A stretch of 64,000 nt of DNA. Source: JANQMX01 sp965247175 (lineage in GTDB: Bacteria > Pseudomonadota > Alphaproteobacteria > Kiloniellales > DSM-21159). Positions 47,512 through 55,290 of this stretch are shown piece by piece. Position 1 is the stretch's first letter. The number at the start of each line of letters is the position of its first letter. The stretch lies in assembly GCA_965247175.1 (NCBI GenBank), contig OZ252006.1, positions 62,001 to 126,000 on the forward strand, given 5' to 3'. The translations under genes and the position numbers were made by a program. The notes beneath the pieces were generated by a model. The model had not been told where the DNA came from, ran no database searches, and saw only the letters and a program-made list of their open reading frames with translations.

Positions 47512-48048
47512 TCAGGCCGGTTCGACCTGCGCCAGGACCGCATCGTGCAGGGCGCGAACGTGGATTTCCGCCGTGCCGGCGGCAAAACACCCGTCCAGCT
47601 CTACCCAGTCATCATCGCTCAGCACTTGAAGGGCGAGAGGAAAGAAATGCTCCTCTTCCATCGCCATGTGACGCCTGTTGCTGTCGACGAAATCACGGCC
47701 CAGGCTGCTGAACCACTGCCGCGGCTCGTCGCCAGGTCGGATCATCTGGTCGACGGTGGCAGTGGCCAGACGGCGGGTCAGATAGGCCAGGTCATGATGG
47801 CTGTTGTGCAGGCTGTCCAGCCTGGCAGCCTGCTCCGGCGCGCGGCTGCGCAGGCGTTCGGCGATCAGGTCTTCCTTGGGGTGATGGTAGAGATCGGGAT
47901 AGGTCAGGAAGTAACCGATGATGCCGCGCACCAGATTGAAGTCCGGCGCGGCTCCCGCTTGAAACTGCGCAATCTGCCGGTCCATGAGGTCGAGCAGCAC
48001 CGCCATGTCCGCGTGCTCCTTGCGCAGGGCCTGCATCAACGACGCCAT
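47512..48048 (-). CDS. Hemerythrin HHE-domain protein
   Basis: A 178-residue cytoplasmic four-helix protein with a spaced His/Glu set: HADMAVLLD, YHHPKEDL, HNSHHDLAY and HMAMEEEHFFPL, fitting a di-iron site. HHE proteins sense or handle O2, NO or iron. Single gene, no coupled partner. Confidence 0.9.
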   Translation of the reverse strand: MASLMQALRKEHADMAVLLDLMDRQIAQFQAGAAPDFNLVRGIIGYFLTYPDLYHHPKEDLIAERLRSRAPEQAARLDSLHNSHHDLAYLTRRLATATVDQMIRPGDEPRQWFSSLGRDFVDSNRRHMAMEEEHFFPLALQVLSDDDWVELDGCFAAGTAEIHVRALHDAVLAQVEPA

Positions 48049-48128
48049 GTATCGAGACCTCCTGAAGCCGCGCGCAGTCTGGCGCTGCCGTTCTCACCGC
48101 GCAAGCGTGCTATCGGAACAAGATAACG

Positions 48129-48644
48129 CTAGGAGCCCCGCTTCGCCTTGTAGTCGTCGATGGCCTGCTTCAGCTGGACATAGGGACGGCATCCGAAGAA
48201 GCAGATCTCGTCCAGGCGAGCCAGATTGGCTTCCGCGCGCTGCGGCTGATCGAGCTCGAGAAACATCTTGCCCTGGTACTCGAGCGCTCCTTTGTGATCG
48301 GGATCGATTGAGAGTGCCTTCCTGTAGTTCTTAGCGGCGCTCTCGTAATCGTCTAAATTGCGCTGCGAGAAAGCCAGAAGATTGAAGGCATTGGCGTTGC
48401 GCGGGTTGGTCCTGATCGCCTTCTCCAGAAGCGGAATGGCAGCCGCAAAGTCCTCGGCCGCGATCTTCTTTTCGGCGGCAGCCACGTCGTTGTCCTTCCG
48501 GGTTCCGTTCCAGCCGTCATCGTCACCGGCTGCCTGCGCCGGGGCGGCTAGGGCGAGGGCGAGACAAAACAGAAGCGCGGCAGCGGTGGCGGCTTTGGCG
48601 GCTTGCGCTGCAGACTTGGTAGGGCAGGCGGCCGTCATGGCCAT
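48129..48644 (-). CDS. TPR-repeat exported protein
   Basis: A 171-residue protein with a signal peptide (about 1-39, ending PAQAAG), then TPR helices (about 60-130: AFNLLAFSQRNLDDYESAAKNYRKALSIDPDHKGALEYQGKM) and a Cys pair near the end (CFFGC). Family role is protein-protein scaffolding in the periplasm. Single gene. The partner is unknown. Confidence 0.82.
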   Translation of the reverse strand: MAMTAACPTKSAAQAAKAATAAALLFCLALALAAPAQAAGDDDGWNGTRKDNDVAAAEKKIAAEDFAAAIPLLEKAIRTNPRNANAFNLLAFSQRNLDDYESAAKNYRKALSIDPDHKGALEYQGKMFLELDQPQRAEANLARLDEICFFGCRPYVQLKQAIDDYKAKRGS

Positions 48645-48730
48645 GCTCCTTCATCGGGGCGTTGGGTCTCCTCACCTAGGTGACCTAGGCGCCGGAAGGG
48701 CCGCCTGTCGTTCACGATCCTGTGATCGCG

Positions 48731-49831
48731 CTAGGTGAAGCGCCCAGGCCTGAAGGGCTCCAGCAGCGACACGTCCACACCGTCGAGAATTTCCATCGCG
48801 GCGAAGCGGCCGACGGCCGGGGCCAAGGTGATGCCGCTGTGCATGGCGGCGACGTAGAGCCCCGGCATCGCGAACCCGACCGCCGGATAGCCGTCCGCCG
48901 GGATAGGCCGGTAGCCGACCGTTGCGGCCTCGAACTCCAGCCCTTCGGCGCCTTTCAAGCGCTCCTTGATGTCCCGGACCAGGCGCCGGCCTTCTATATC
49001 CCGGTCGTTTGGTGCTGGACCCCCGCCAAAAGTGCGTCCGGCGATGATGCGGCCCTCGGTATCTTGGCGCATGTGCAGGCCCGGTGTGATGAGGATGTGG
49101 CGGATCAGGCGCGCATGGGGCTTGCAGTGGGCCAGCAGACCGGGGGAGGCCTCGATGGGAACGCTTAGCCCGACGCCTTCGCAGAGCCGTTGCGTGTCGA
49201 TGCCAGAAGCCAGCAGGACGCAGTCGGCGGTCATTTCGCCGCCTTCGGTCTCGATGCCAACGACCCGGTCGCCGCGCGTGACAAGACGCGCCGCGGTCCA
49301 GCCTTCGATGAGGCGCGCGCCGGCCGATTTGGCGGCCTCTAGCAGCGCCAGTGTTCCCTTCACCGGATCCAGGCTGCCTTCGTCCGGCACCAGCAAGGCG
49401 CGCTGGGGCACGTCCTTTAGCGCCGGCTCGCGTCGCGCCACTTCGTCCCTACCGACGATGCGGCTCTCATAGCTCCAGGCCGAGTAGCGCGCGGCAAAGT
49501 CCTCGGGCTCGCCAATCTCTTCCTCGTCCCAGATCAGGCTGCCGCTCCAGTTCAGCGGCAGGCCGTCACTGAGCTCAGCCGAAAGGCTGCGATACTCCAG
49601 GAGGCTGCGTTGGCGCAGGTCGAAGTAGTTCTTGGTGCGGCCGGCGCTGGCGTTGATCCAGGCGAAGGAGGCGGCGGTGGCGCCGGCGGCCGGCCGGCCG
49701 CGCTCAAGAATCGTAACCGCGATGCCGCGCCGGGCCAGATGGAAGGCGGTGACGGCACCGATGATGCCGGCGCCGACGATCAGCACGCTGGAGACGAGCG
49801 TCTCTCCGTTGGTTTGTTGTCCTTGGGTCAC
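48731..49831 (-). CDS. FAD-dependent oxidoreductase (DAO / D-amino acid dehydrogenase-like)
   Basis: A 366-residue flavoprotein. The FAD-binding Rossmann motif GAGIIGAVTAFHLARRG is near residues 20-36, and the C-terminal block GYRPIPADGYPAVGF is typical of DAO-family enzymes that oxidise amines such as D-amino acids, sarcosine or glycine. The first codon is GTG, and a GTG 14 codons on is an alternative. It follows the MarR gene on the same strand (75-base gap), which suggests regulation by MarR. Confidence 0.85.
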   Translation of the reverse strand: MTQGQQTNGETLVSSVLIVGAGIIGAVTAFHLARRGIAVTILERGRPAAGATAASFAWINASAGRTKNYFDLRQRSLLEYRSLSAELSDGLPLNWSGSLIWDEEEIGEPEDFAARYSAWSYESRIVGRDEVARREPALKDVPQRALLVPDEGSLDPVKGTLALLEAAKSAGARLIEGWTAARLVTRGDRVVGIETEGGEMTADCVLLASGIDTQRLCEGVGLSVPIEASPGLLAHCKPHARLIRHILITPGLHMRQDTEGRIIAGRTFGGGPAPNDRDIEGRRLVRDIKERLKGAEGLEFEAATVGYRPIPADGYPAVGFAMPGLYVAAMHSGITLAPAVGRFAAMEILDGVDVSLLEPFRPGRFT

Positions 49832-49906
49832 GCGCGTCTCGTCGTCTGTGTCGTTGGCAGCCGCATGATCTTCGCGGAGCCGCTGACGCGCAAGGCACTT
49901 CCGGTA

Positions 49907-50407
49907 TCAAGGCAAGGAAGATCTTCGCGCCGTCGGGCGCTTGTCTTCGCCGGCCAGTTGCGCTGTTGCGGCCGCCAGCTGTCGTACGGCGACGGGGTCC
50001 AAGAAGGTGGAAAGTGTCTCATGGGCCTGCCGCCAGACCGGAATGGCGGCGGCCAACCGCCGAGCACCCGTTTCTGTCAGCCAAACGGCTCGTTTGCGCA
50101 GGTCTTTCTCCACGATGGCAATCTCAACCAAGCCTGCCGCTTCGAGTGTCCGCAGGTTTCTGGACAGGGTCGATTGGTCCAGACCGGTTTTCTTGGCAAG
50201 GCCGGCGATCGTATCATCCTTGGCCGCCGCGACATGAGCCATCAGACCGAATTGAGCGATGCTCAGCTCCGTGGCCCGCATCTCATTCTCCAGGAAGTGC
50301 GTGATACGGCGCGCGGCGAGCCGAACATTGATGCCCGCACAGTGATCGACAACGTCACGCGCGTCGGAGACGAGTGTTCTTGTCGGGTTTCGTTTGCCTT
50401 TTGTCAT
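49907..50407 (-). CDS. MarR family transcriptional regulator
   Basis: A 166-residue winged-helix regulator starting MTKGKRNPTR. The DNA-binding core is DTIAGLAKKTGLDQSTLSRNLRTLEAAGLVEIAIVEKDLRKR with its beta-wing. It stands divergent to the PLP enzyme gene with a palindrome between their starts, and upstream of the FAD oxidoreductase gene. A likely joint regulator of both neighbours. Confidence 0.93.
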   Translation of the reverse strand: MTKGKRNPTRTLVSDARDVVDHCAGINVRLAARRITHFLENEMRATELSIAQFGLMAHVAAAKDDTIAGLAKKTGLDQSTLSRNLRTLEAAGLVEIAIVEKDLRKRAVWLTETGARRLAAAIPVWRQAHETLSTFLDPVAVRQLAAATAQLAGEDKRPTARRSSLP

Positions 50408-50411
50408 TATT

Positions 50412-50442
50412 ATATGCATATACATTAAATGTAGATACATGC
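50412..50442. promoter_or_regulatory. Palindromic operator region between MarR and PLP-enzyme genes
   Basis: A 49-bp AT-rich spacer holds ATATGCATAT (50412-50421) and TACATTAAATGTA (50421-50433), and ends ATACATGCA. Short overlapping dyads of this kind in a MarR divergent promoter suggest the operator; no half-site was verified. Confidence 0.6.
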
Positions 50443-50456
50443 AATAGAGGTATGCC

Positions 50457-51449
50457 ATGACGACCGACCTTGGAGAGCTTGGGCCGGCAGTGCCGCTGGC
50501 GGTGGAGGGCTCCGTGCTCGAGCGTATCGGCGGTACTCGGTTACTGGAACTGAAACGCATCATTCCGGATAGCTGCGCGCGCATTCTGATCAAGCTGGAA
50601 AGCGAGAACCCGACCGGGAGCATGAAGGACCGCATGGCCCTGGCGATGATCGAGGCTGGCGAAAGAAGCGGCCGTCTCAAGCCTGGCGGACGGGTGGTCG
50701 AATACACCGGCGGCAGCACCGGCGTATCCTTGGCTTTGGTCTGTGCGGCGAAAGGCTATCCGCTCAGCATCGTCACCTCCGATGCCTTCAGTGCCGAGAA
50801 ACGCCGTCACATGGCCGCCCTCGGCGCTGAGCTGACGGTCGTGCCCAGCGAGAACGGCGGCATGGACGAAGCCTTGACCCGGGCCATGATCGCCGCTGCG
50901 GGAGAGATCGCAGAGAAGACCGGGGCGTTCTGGACCGATCAGCTAAACAACGACAGCCAACTCGCCGCCTATCACAAGATGGGCGAAGAGGTCTGGCAGC
51001 AGAGCGGCGGGCGTATCGATGCCTTCGTCCAGTCCACCGGGACCGCGGCCTCGGTGCGCGGCATTGCCGAAGCCCTGCGCCTTCATAAGCCGGACATCTG
51101 GATTGCAGCCGTGGAACCGGCCGAATCGGCCGTGCTGTCCGGCGGGCCGACCGGCGTTCATCGGATCGAGGGCGTGGGAGCTGGCTTTGTCGTCCCTCTC
51201 TGGGAACCTTCGCTCGTCGATGAGATCGTTCCCGTGTCCACTGAAGACGCCATGGCCATGGCCCGGCTGCTTGCGCGCAGCGATGCGCTCTTCGCGGGCA
51301 CTTCGACCGGCGCCAACCTGTCCGCCGCTCTTCGTATCGGCCGGCGCCTTGGGCCGGAGGCCACTGTGGTGACGGTGATGTGCGACTCGGGCCTCAAGTA
51401 CCTGAGCACCGATCTTTACGGCAGTCATCAAATGGCGGCTGCTGCCTAG
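50457..51449 (+). CDS. PLP-dependent cysteine synthase / desulfhydrase family protein
   Basis: A 330-residue fold-type II PLP enzyme. The Schiff-base Lys57 lies in GSMKDRMA, the phosphate-binding loop is TGGSTG (84-89), and the C-terminal GTSTGANLSAAL and CDSGLKYL blocks are typical. It could be cysteine synthase-like or D-cysteine desulfhydrase-like; the sequence does not decide. Divergent from the MarR gene, and ends in a convergent hairpin. Confidence 0.88.
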   Translation: MTTDLGELGPAVPLAVEGSVLERIGGTRLLELKRIIPDSCARILIKLESENPTGSMKDRMALAMIEAGERSGRLKPGGRVVEYTGGSTGVSLALVCAAKGYPLSIVTSDAFSAEKRRHMAALGAELTVVPSENGGMDEALTRAMIAAAGEIAEKTGAFWTDQLNNDSQLAAYHKMGEEVWQQSGGRIDAFVQSTGTAASVRGIAEALRLHKPDIWIAAVEPAESAVLSGGPTGVHRIEGVGAGFVVPLWEPSLVDEIVPVSTEDAMAMARLLARSDALFAGTSTGANLSAALRIGRRLGPEATVVTVMCDSGLKYLSTDLYGSHQMAAAA

Positions 51450-51466
51450 GGGCCAGCACAGAAGAA

Positions 51467-51489
51467 CGCCCGCCCCCGAGGGGCGGGCG
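51467..51489. terminator. Convergent GC hairpin
   Basis: Ten-base perfect stem CGCCCGCCCC/GGGGCGGGCG with a CGA loop, between the stops of the PLP enzyme and TVP38 genes. No T-run on either side, so it may act as a weak or Rho-aided bidirectional terminator. Confidence 0.55.
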
Positions 51490-51513
51490 CTCAAGGATGG
51501 TCGGGGAGAGCGT

Positions 51514-52275
51514 TTAGTTGCTGGCGGCGGACGATTTGCGCCGGAGCCGCTTGTAGAGGACAGGGACCAGGGAGAGGACGGCGAGGCCGACCAGGGCGAT
51601 AACGACTTCCGTGGTCAGCACCGAAGCAGGCGAAAACTCTTCCATGCTATCGAAGACGCTGCCCAGGCCGGCGCCGACCGAGGCGAAGACGAAGGCACCG
51701 GGGATGATGCCGATGAAGGTGCCGATGACGTAGGTGCGCAACGGCACGCCGAGGAAGGCCGGCACCAGGTTGACGACGAAGAAGGGGAAGAGGGGGACGA
51801 GGCGCAGGACCAGCAGGTAGCTCAGAGCGTTTTCCTTGAACCCGTCCTCCATCTTGCGCAGCCATGGGCCGGCCCGCCGACGCAGGCTGTCACCCAAGGC
51901 CGTGCGCGCGGCGAGAAAGACCACGACGGCGCCGATCGTCGCGCCGACCACCACATAGGCAGTGCCCAGCGCGGTTCCGAACAGGAAGCCGCCGGTGATG
52001 GTCAGGATGGCACCGCCAGGCAAGGAGAGCGCCGTGGCAACCGCGTAGATGGCGACGAAGGCGAGAAGCGCCACGGCGTAGTTCTGCTGCACGAAGGCGG
52101 TCAGGATTTCGCGGTTGTCCCGCAAAGCGTCAAAGCTGAGGTACTCTTCCAGACCGAAGGCGAAGACGGCGGCAATGGCACCGGCAATGACAAAGAGGGG
52201 CAGGAGTCGCTTGGCGAGGTTCTTGCCGCCGCCCTGGCCGTTTTGGGCCGGGGCCTCGCTGAGTTGGCTGTTCAT
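51514..52275 (-). CDS. TVP38/TMEM64 (DedA-like, SNARE-associated) membrane protein
   Basis: A 253-residue inner-membrane protein with about six transmembrane segments. The family blocks are GGAILTITGGFLFGTALGTAYVVVGATIGA and LRLVPLFPFFVVNLVPAFLGVPLRTY. Members are linked to lipid scrambling or small-molecule transport. In other bacteria this domain is fused to or adjacent to a disulfide-oxidoreductase-like flavoprotein; here that gene lies upstream with a 25-base gap, so the pair probably works together. Confidence 0.92.
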   Translation of the reverse strand: MNSQLSEAPAQNGQGGGKNLAKRLLPLFVIAGAIAAVFAFGLEEYLSFDALRDNREILTAFVQQNYAVALLAFVAIYAVATALSLPGGAILTITGGFLFGTALGTAYVVVGATIGAVVVFLAARTALGDSLRRRAGPWLRKMEDGFKENALSYLLVLRLVPLFPFFVVNLVPAFLGVPLRTYVIGTFIGIIPGAFVFASVGAGLGSVFDSMEEFSPASVLTTEVVIALVGLAVLSLVPVLYKRLRRKSSAASN

Positions 52276-52300
52276 CTATGTGATCCTTTTCGAAGCTGGC

Positions 52301-53737
52301 TTATGGCAGGCGCTGTAGGAAGCGCACGAGTTTGCGGGTCCGCTCACTGAAGAGCTTGGGGGTGTAGTAGGCGCCGGCCGCCCGCTTTGAGACCTCGCTC
52401 AAGGTGGGATAGGGCGCGATAACGGAGGCCATGTCGGCCACCTTCAGCCCCTTCTGCACGGCCAGCACCCACGGCAGGATGAGCTCGCCGGCGTGCTTTC
52501 CGACAATGGTGGCGCCGACGATGCGGCCGCGCCCGTCGATGACGGCTTTGGCGAATCCTTCCGTGGCGCGTTCCGCCTGGGCGCGGTCGTTCTCGGCGAA
52601 GGGGAAGGTGGTGGCGGTTGCCTTGCCGTCCTTCTCCTTGGCCGCCGCTTCCAGCAGGCCGACGTGCGCCAGCTCCGGTTCGGTGTAGGTGACCCAGGGC
52701 ACGGCCCGGTAGTCGACCTTGGAGGGCAGGCGGAACAGGGCGTTGCGGATGACGATCCCGGCGTGATAGCCGGCCATGTGGGTGAACTGATAGCCGCCGG
52801 CGACATCGCCGATGGCGAAGATGCGTTTGTTGGTCGTCCGCAGGCGGGCATCCACGGTGATGCCGCGCGGGCTGTGCTCGACGCCGGCCTCGTCGAGGCC
52901 CAGAGCGTCGACGTTGGCTCGGCGGCCTACCGCGATCAGCAGGTGAGAGCCTTCGATGCGCTCGTCTTGTCCGCTGGTGCTGACCAGCACGGAGATGCCG
53001 TTGCGCTCGCCGGCGACGCTTTCGACCTTGGTGTTCTCGCGCAGGGTGACGCCTTCACGCTCCAGCCGGGCGCGAACCACGGCGACCGCGTCCGGATCGT
53101 CCTTGCCCATGATGCCGAAGGCTTCCACCACTGTGACCTGAGAGCCCAGGCGGCGGTGCGCCTGCGCCATCTCGATGCCGATCGGCCCGCCGCCGACGAC
53201 GATCAGGTGCTGCGGCACTTCGGTGAGATCGAAGATCGTCTCGTTGGTGTAGTGCGGCACTGCGTCGAGACCGGGGATCGGCGGCACCATCGGCGATGAG
53301 CCTGTCGCGATAACGAAGCGTTTGGCTTTGACGCGGATGTCGCCGGCCACGACCTCATTCGGTCCCGTGAACCGCGCTGCGTCCTGAATGACCTGGACGC
53401 CAAGGCCCTCGAAGCGCTCCACCGAGTCATGCGGCGCGATGGTGCCGATGACGCTGTGCACGTGAGCGTTGACCTTGGCGAAGTCGATGTTTGGTTCGTG
53501 GCCGTTGACGCCGAACTCGCTGCTTTCGCGGATGGTCTGAGCCGCTTCGCCGGCGGCGATCAGCGCCTTGGAGGGGACGCAGCCGTAGTTGAGGCAGTCG
53601 CCGCCCATCTTGCCCTTTTCGAAGAGGACGGTCTTGGCGCCCATCTGGGCGGCAGCGGCAGCGACGCTCAGTCCGCCTGAGCCGGCGCCGATGATGGCGA
53701 TGTCCGCCGTGATGGTCTTTTGTTTGTTGTCCGACAT
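52301..53737 (-). CDS. FAD-dependent disulfide-oxidoreductase-like protein (mercuric-reductase/Lpd group)
   Basis: A 478-residue flavoprotein. FAD motif GAGSGG near residue 16, the redox-active disulfide CLNYGC (in GGDCLNYGCVPSK), the NAD motif GGGPIGIE, and the C-terminal dimerisation domain are present. The catalytic His of the C-terminal motif (normally HxHPTLSE or HPYPTLSE) is replaced: here Ala441-Pro-Tyr-Pro-Thr-Leu-Ser-Glu. The N-terminal disulfide could still react with NADH, but turnover with a disulfide substrate is doubtful. It sits between a cupredoxin-like gene and the TVP38 gene, all on one strand. Confidence 0.9.
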   Translation of the reverse strand: MSDNKQKTITADIAIIGAGSGGLSVAAAAAQMGAKTVLFEKGKMGGDCLNYGCVPSKALIAAGEAAQTIRESSEFGVNGHEPNIDFAKVNAHVHSVIGTIAPHDSVERFEGLGVQVIQDAARFTGPNEVVAGDIRVKAKRFVIATGSSPMVPPIPGLDAVPHYTNETIFDLTEVPQHLIVVGGGPIGIEMAQAHRRLGSQVTVVEAFGIMGKDDPDAVAVVRARLEREGVTLRENTKVESVAGERNGISVLVSTSGQDERIEGSHLLIAVGRRANVDALGLDEAGVEHSPRGITVDARLRTTNKRIFAIGDVAGGYQFTHMAGYHAGIVIRNALFRLPSKVDYRAVPWVTYTEPELAHVGLLEAAAKEKDGKATATTFPFAENDRAQAERATEGFAKAVIDGRGRIVGATIVGKHAGELILPWVLAVQKGLKVADMASVIAPYPTLSEVSKRAAGAYYTPKLFSERTRKLVRFLQRLP

Positions 53738-53784
53738 GGTGTCTCCCGGGCGCAAGGCCGCTTGGGGTGGAGGCAGGGGAGGGC

Positions 53785-54255
53785 TTAGCCCTCCACCACC
53801 AGCTTATAGTCGAGGGTCGGGTTGAGCGGGCAGGAGTAGACATACTCTCCGGGCTCGAGATCGACGACGTAGTCCTTGGTGACGCCCTGGGTCAGGCCGC
53901 CGCCGGAAACGCTGGGCAGCGTCGCGCGGCTGATCAGGCCATCACCCCGCAGCCAGAAGCCGAGCTCGTAGGGCACGTTCTCGTTGGTCACGCGGAAGAT
54001 GTGCTTACCCGGCTTGAGGCGCAGGGTAACCGCCTTGGCCGCACGGTCTTCGCCGCTCTCTGCGTTGATCTCTTTGCAGTCGTCTGCGGTTGTGGGCGTG
54101 AAGCCGTGATCGACGCCGCCTTCAGACTCGACGAACTGACAGCCGGTCTGCGTCAGCTCGATGACGGTTTCAGCCTGCGCCGTGCTGGCAACGGCGATGC
54201 CGGTTGTCAGGGCAGCCGCGCCGGCGATGGCAAGAACTCGGGACTTGAACGACAT
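53785..54255 (-). CDS. Exported cupredoxin-like protein
   Basis: A 156-residue protein with a signal peptide (about 1-28, ending AQAET). The C-terminal block GEYVYSCPLNPTLDYKLVV resembles the copper-loop region of cupredoxins, with Cys but no nearby His or Met in the usual spacing, so metal binding is uncertain. Several Cys occur in the first half (TGCQF, DDCKE). It leads a three-gene unit with the flavoprotein and TVP38 genes, 47 bases upstream of the flavoprotein start. Function unknown. Confidence 0.72.
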   Translation of the reverse strand: MSFKSRVLAIAGAAALTTGIAVASTAQAETVIELTQTGCQFVESEGGVDHGFTPTTADDCKEINAESGEDRAAKAVTLRLKPGKHIFRVTNENVPYELGFWLRGDGLISRATLPSVSGGGLTQGVTKDYVVDLEPGEYVYSCPLNPTLDYKLVVEG

Positions 54256-54315
54256 CCTACTTCTCCTTGTGTGCTGCGGTCCGGCTGCCTCTGTGCCGCC
54301 GACCCTTTGGATGCA

Positions 54316-54328
54316 TCAGATGATCTGA
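54316..54328. promoter_or_regulatory. Palindrome upstream of the cupredoxin-like gene
   Basis: TCAGATGATCTGA, a perfect dyad with 6-base arms around one G, 61 bp upstream of the cupredoxin-like start in a 188-base gap that otherwise shows nothing clear. Confidence 0.4.
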
Positions 54329-54443
54329 ACGATGCGCAACAGCGTTGTTCGCATGAGCCATCATCTAGCTATGCGTTCGGACGTCATTGGTGATCGCGGC
54401 AACGGATTCAAACGAATGTGAGGGATTGTGTGTTTGAAACGCG

Positions 54444-55202
54444 TTATTTGCCGCTCGATGGCCCGATTTGCTCGGCGAAATAGCGCCGCGGCGTTGTGCC
54501 GAAGACGTCACGGAAGGCTTCGATGAAGGCGCTGACGTTGTCATAGCCGACGGCGAAGGCGGCCGAGGTGACAGGCTCCTTCGCCGCCAGTCGCTCAAGC
54601 GCCGCGAGCAGTCGGGCCTGCCGGCGCCACTCGCGGAACGTCATGCCGGTTTCGCTGGCGAACTTCCTGATCAGGCTACGCTCGGACATACCAAGCTCTT
54701 TCGCCCAGGTCTTGAGCGGCCGCGGATCCGCTGGCTCGGCGAGCACCGCTTCGGTCAAACGGCGAAGGCGTCGGTCCTGTGGCTGCGGCAAGGCGAGCGG
54801 CAGAGCATCAATCTCGGCGATCTCGGCCAGCAAGAGAGCGAGCAGATGCGGCCAATTTCGATCATCGGGCACTGTCGCCATCCGGATCAGGATCTCGCGC
54901 ATCAAGGGAGAGATCGACCAGACGGCGCAGTCGGAGGGGAGGCCGGGTGCGTTCCGGTCGAGATAGACCGTGCGCATCGCCGTTTCCGTCTGGCAGCGCA
55001 CAGCGTGAACCCGGTCCGCAGGCATCCAGATCGCCCGGCCTGGCGGCACCACCCAGACCGCGTCCTCGCTGACCACCCGCAAGACACCGCTGGCAGCATG
55101 CACGATCTGATGAGTGTCATGGCTGTGGGGGGCGATCCAAGTCCCGGCGGGATAGTCGGTGGCTAGACCCTCGATCTCGATGACTGGGCTGCGATCTGGC
55201 AT
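54444..55202 (-). CDS. AraC family transcriptional regulator
   Basis: A 252-residue regulator with an N-terminal cupin-type ligand domain (HSHDTHQIVHAASGVLRV) and a C-terminal AraC double helix-turn-helix (LGMSERSLIRKFASETGMTFREWRRQARLLAALERL through GYDNVSAFIEAFRDVFGTTPRRYF). It is divergent from an MFS transporter, the expected target. The 88-base spacer holds an inverted repeat. Confidence 0.93.
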   Translation of the reverse strand: MPDRSPVIEIEGLATDYPAGTWIAPHSHDTHQIVHAASGVLRVVSEDAVWVVPPGRAIWMPADRVHAVRCQTETAMRTVYLDRNAPGLPSDCAVWSISPLMREILIRMATVPDDRNWPHLLALLLAEIAEIDALPLALPQPQDRRLRRLTEAVLAEPADPRPLKTWAKELGMSERSLIRKFASETGMTFREWRRQARLLAALERLAAKEPVTSAAFAVGYDNVSAFIEAFRDVFGTTPRRYFAEQIGPSSGK

Positions 55203-55210
55203 TTTTGCCG

Positions 55211-55238
55211 CATTCTTTGTCTTGATGCCGGAAGAATG
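55211..55238. promoter_or_regulatory. Inverted repeat in the AraC-MFS divergent promoter
   Basis: Arms CATTCTT (55211-55217) and AAGAATG (55232-55238), 21 bp apart start to start, about two helical turns, between the two start codons. Confidence 0.5.
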
Positions 55239-55290
55239 ATGTCACGGCTTGGCTTATTTTGTCGAGTGACGATCGAACGAAGAGGGCGTG

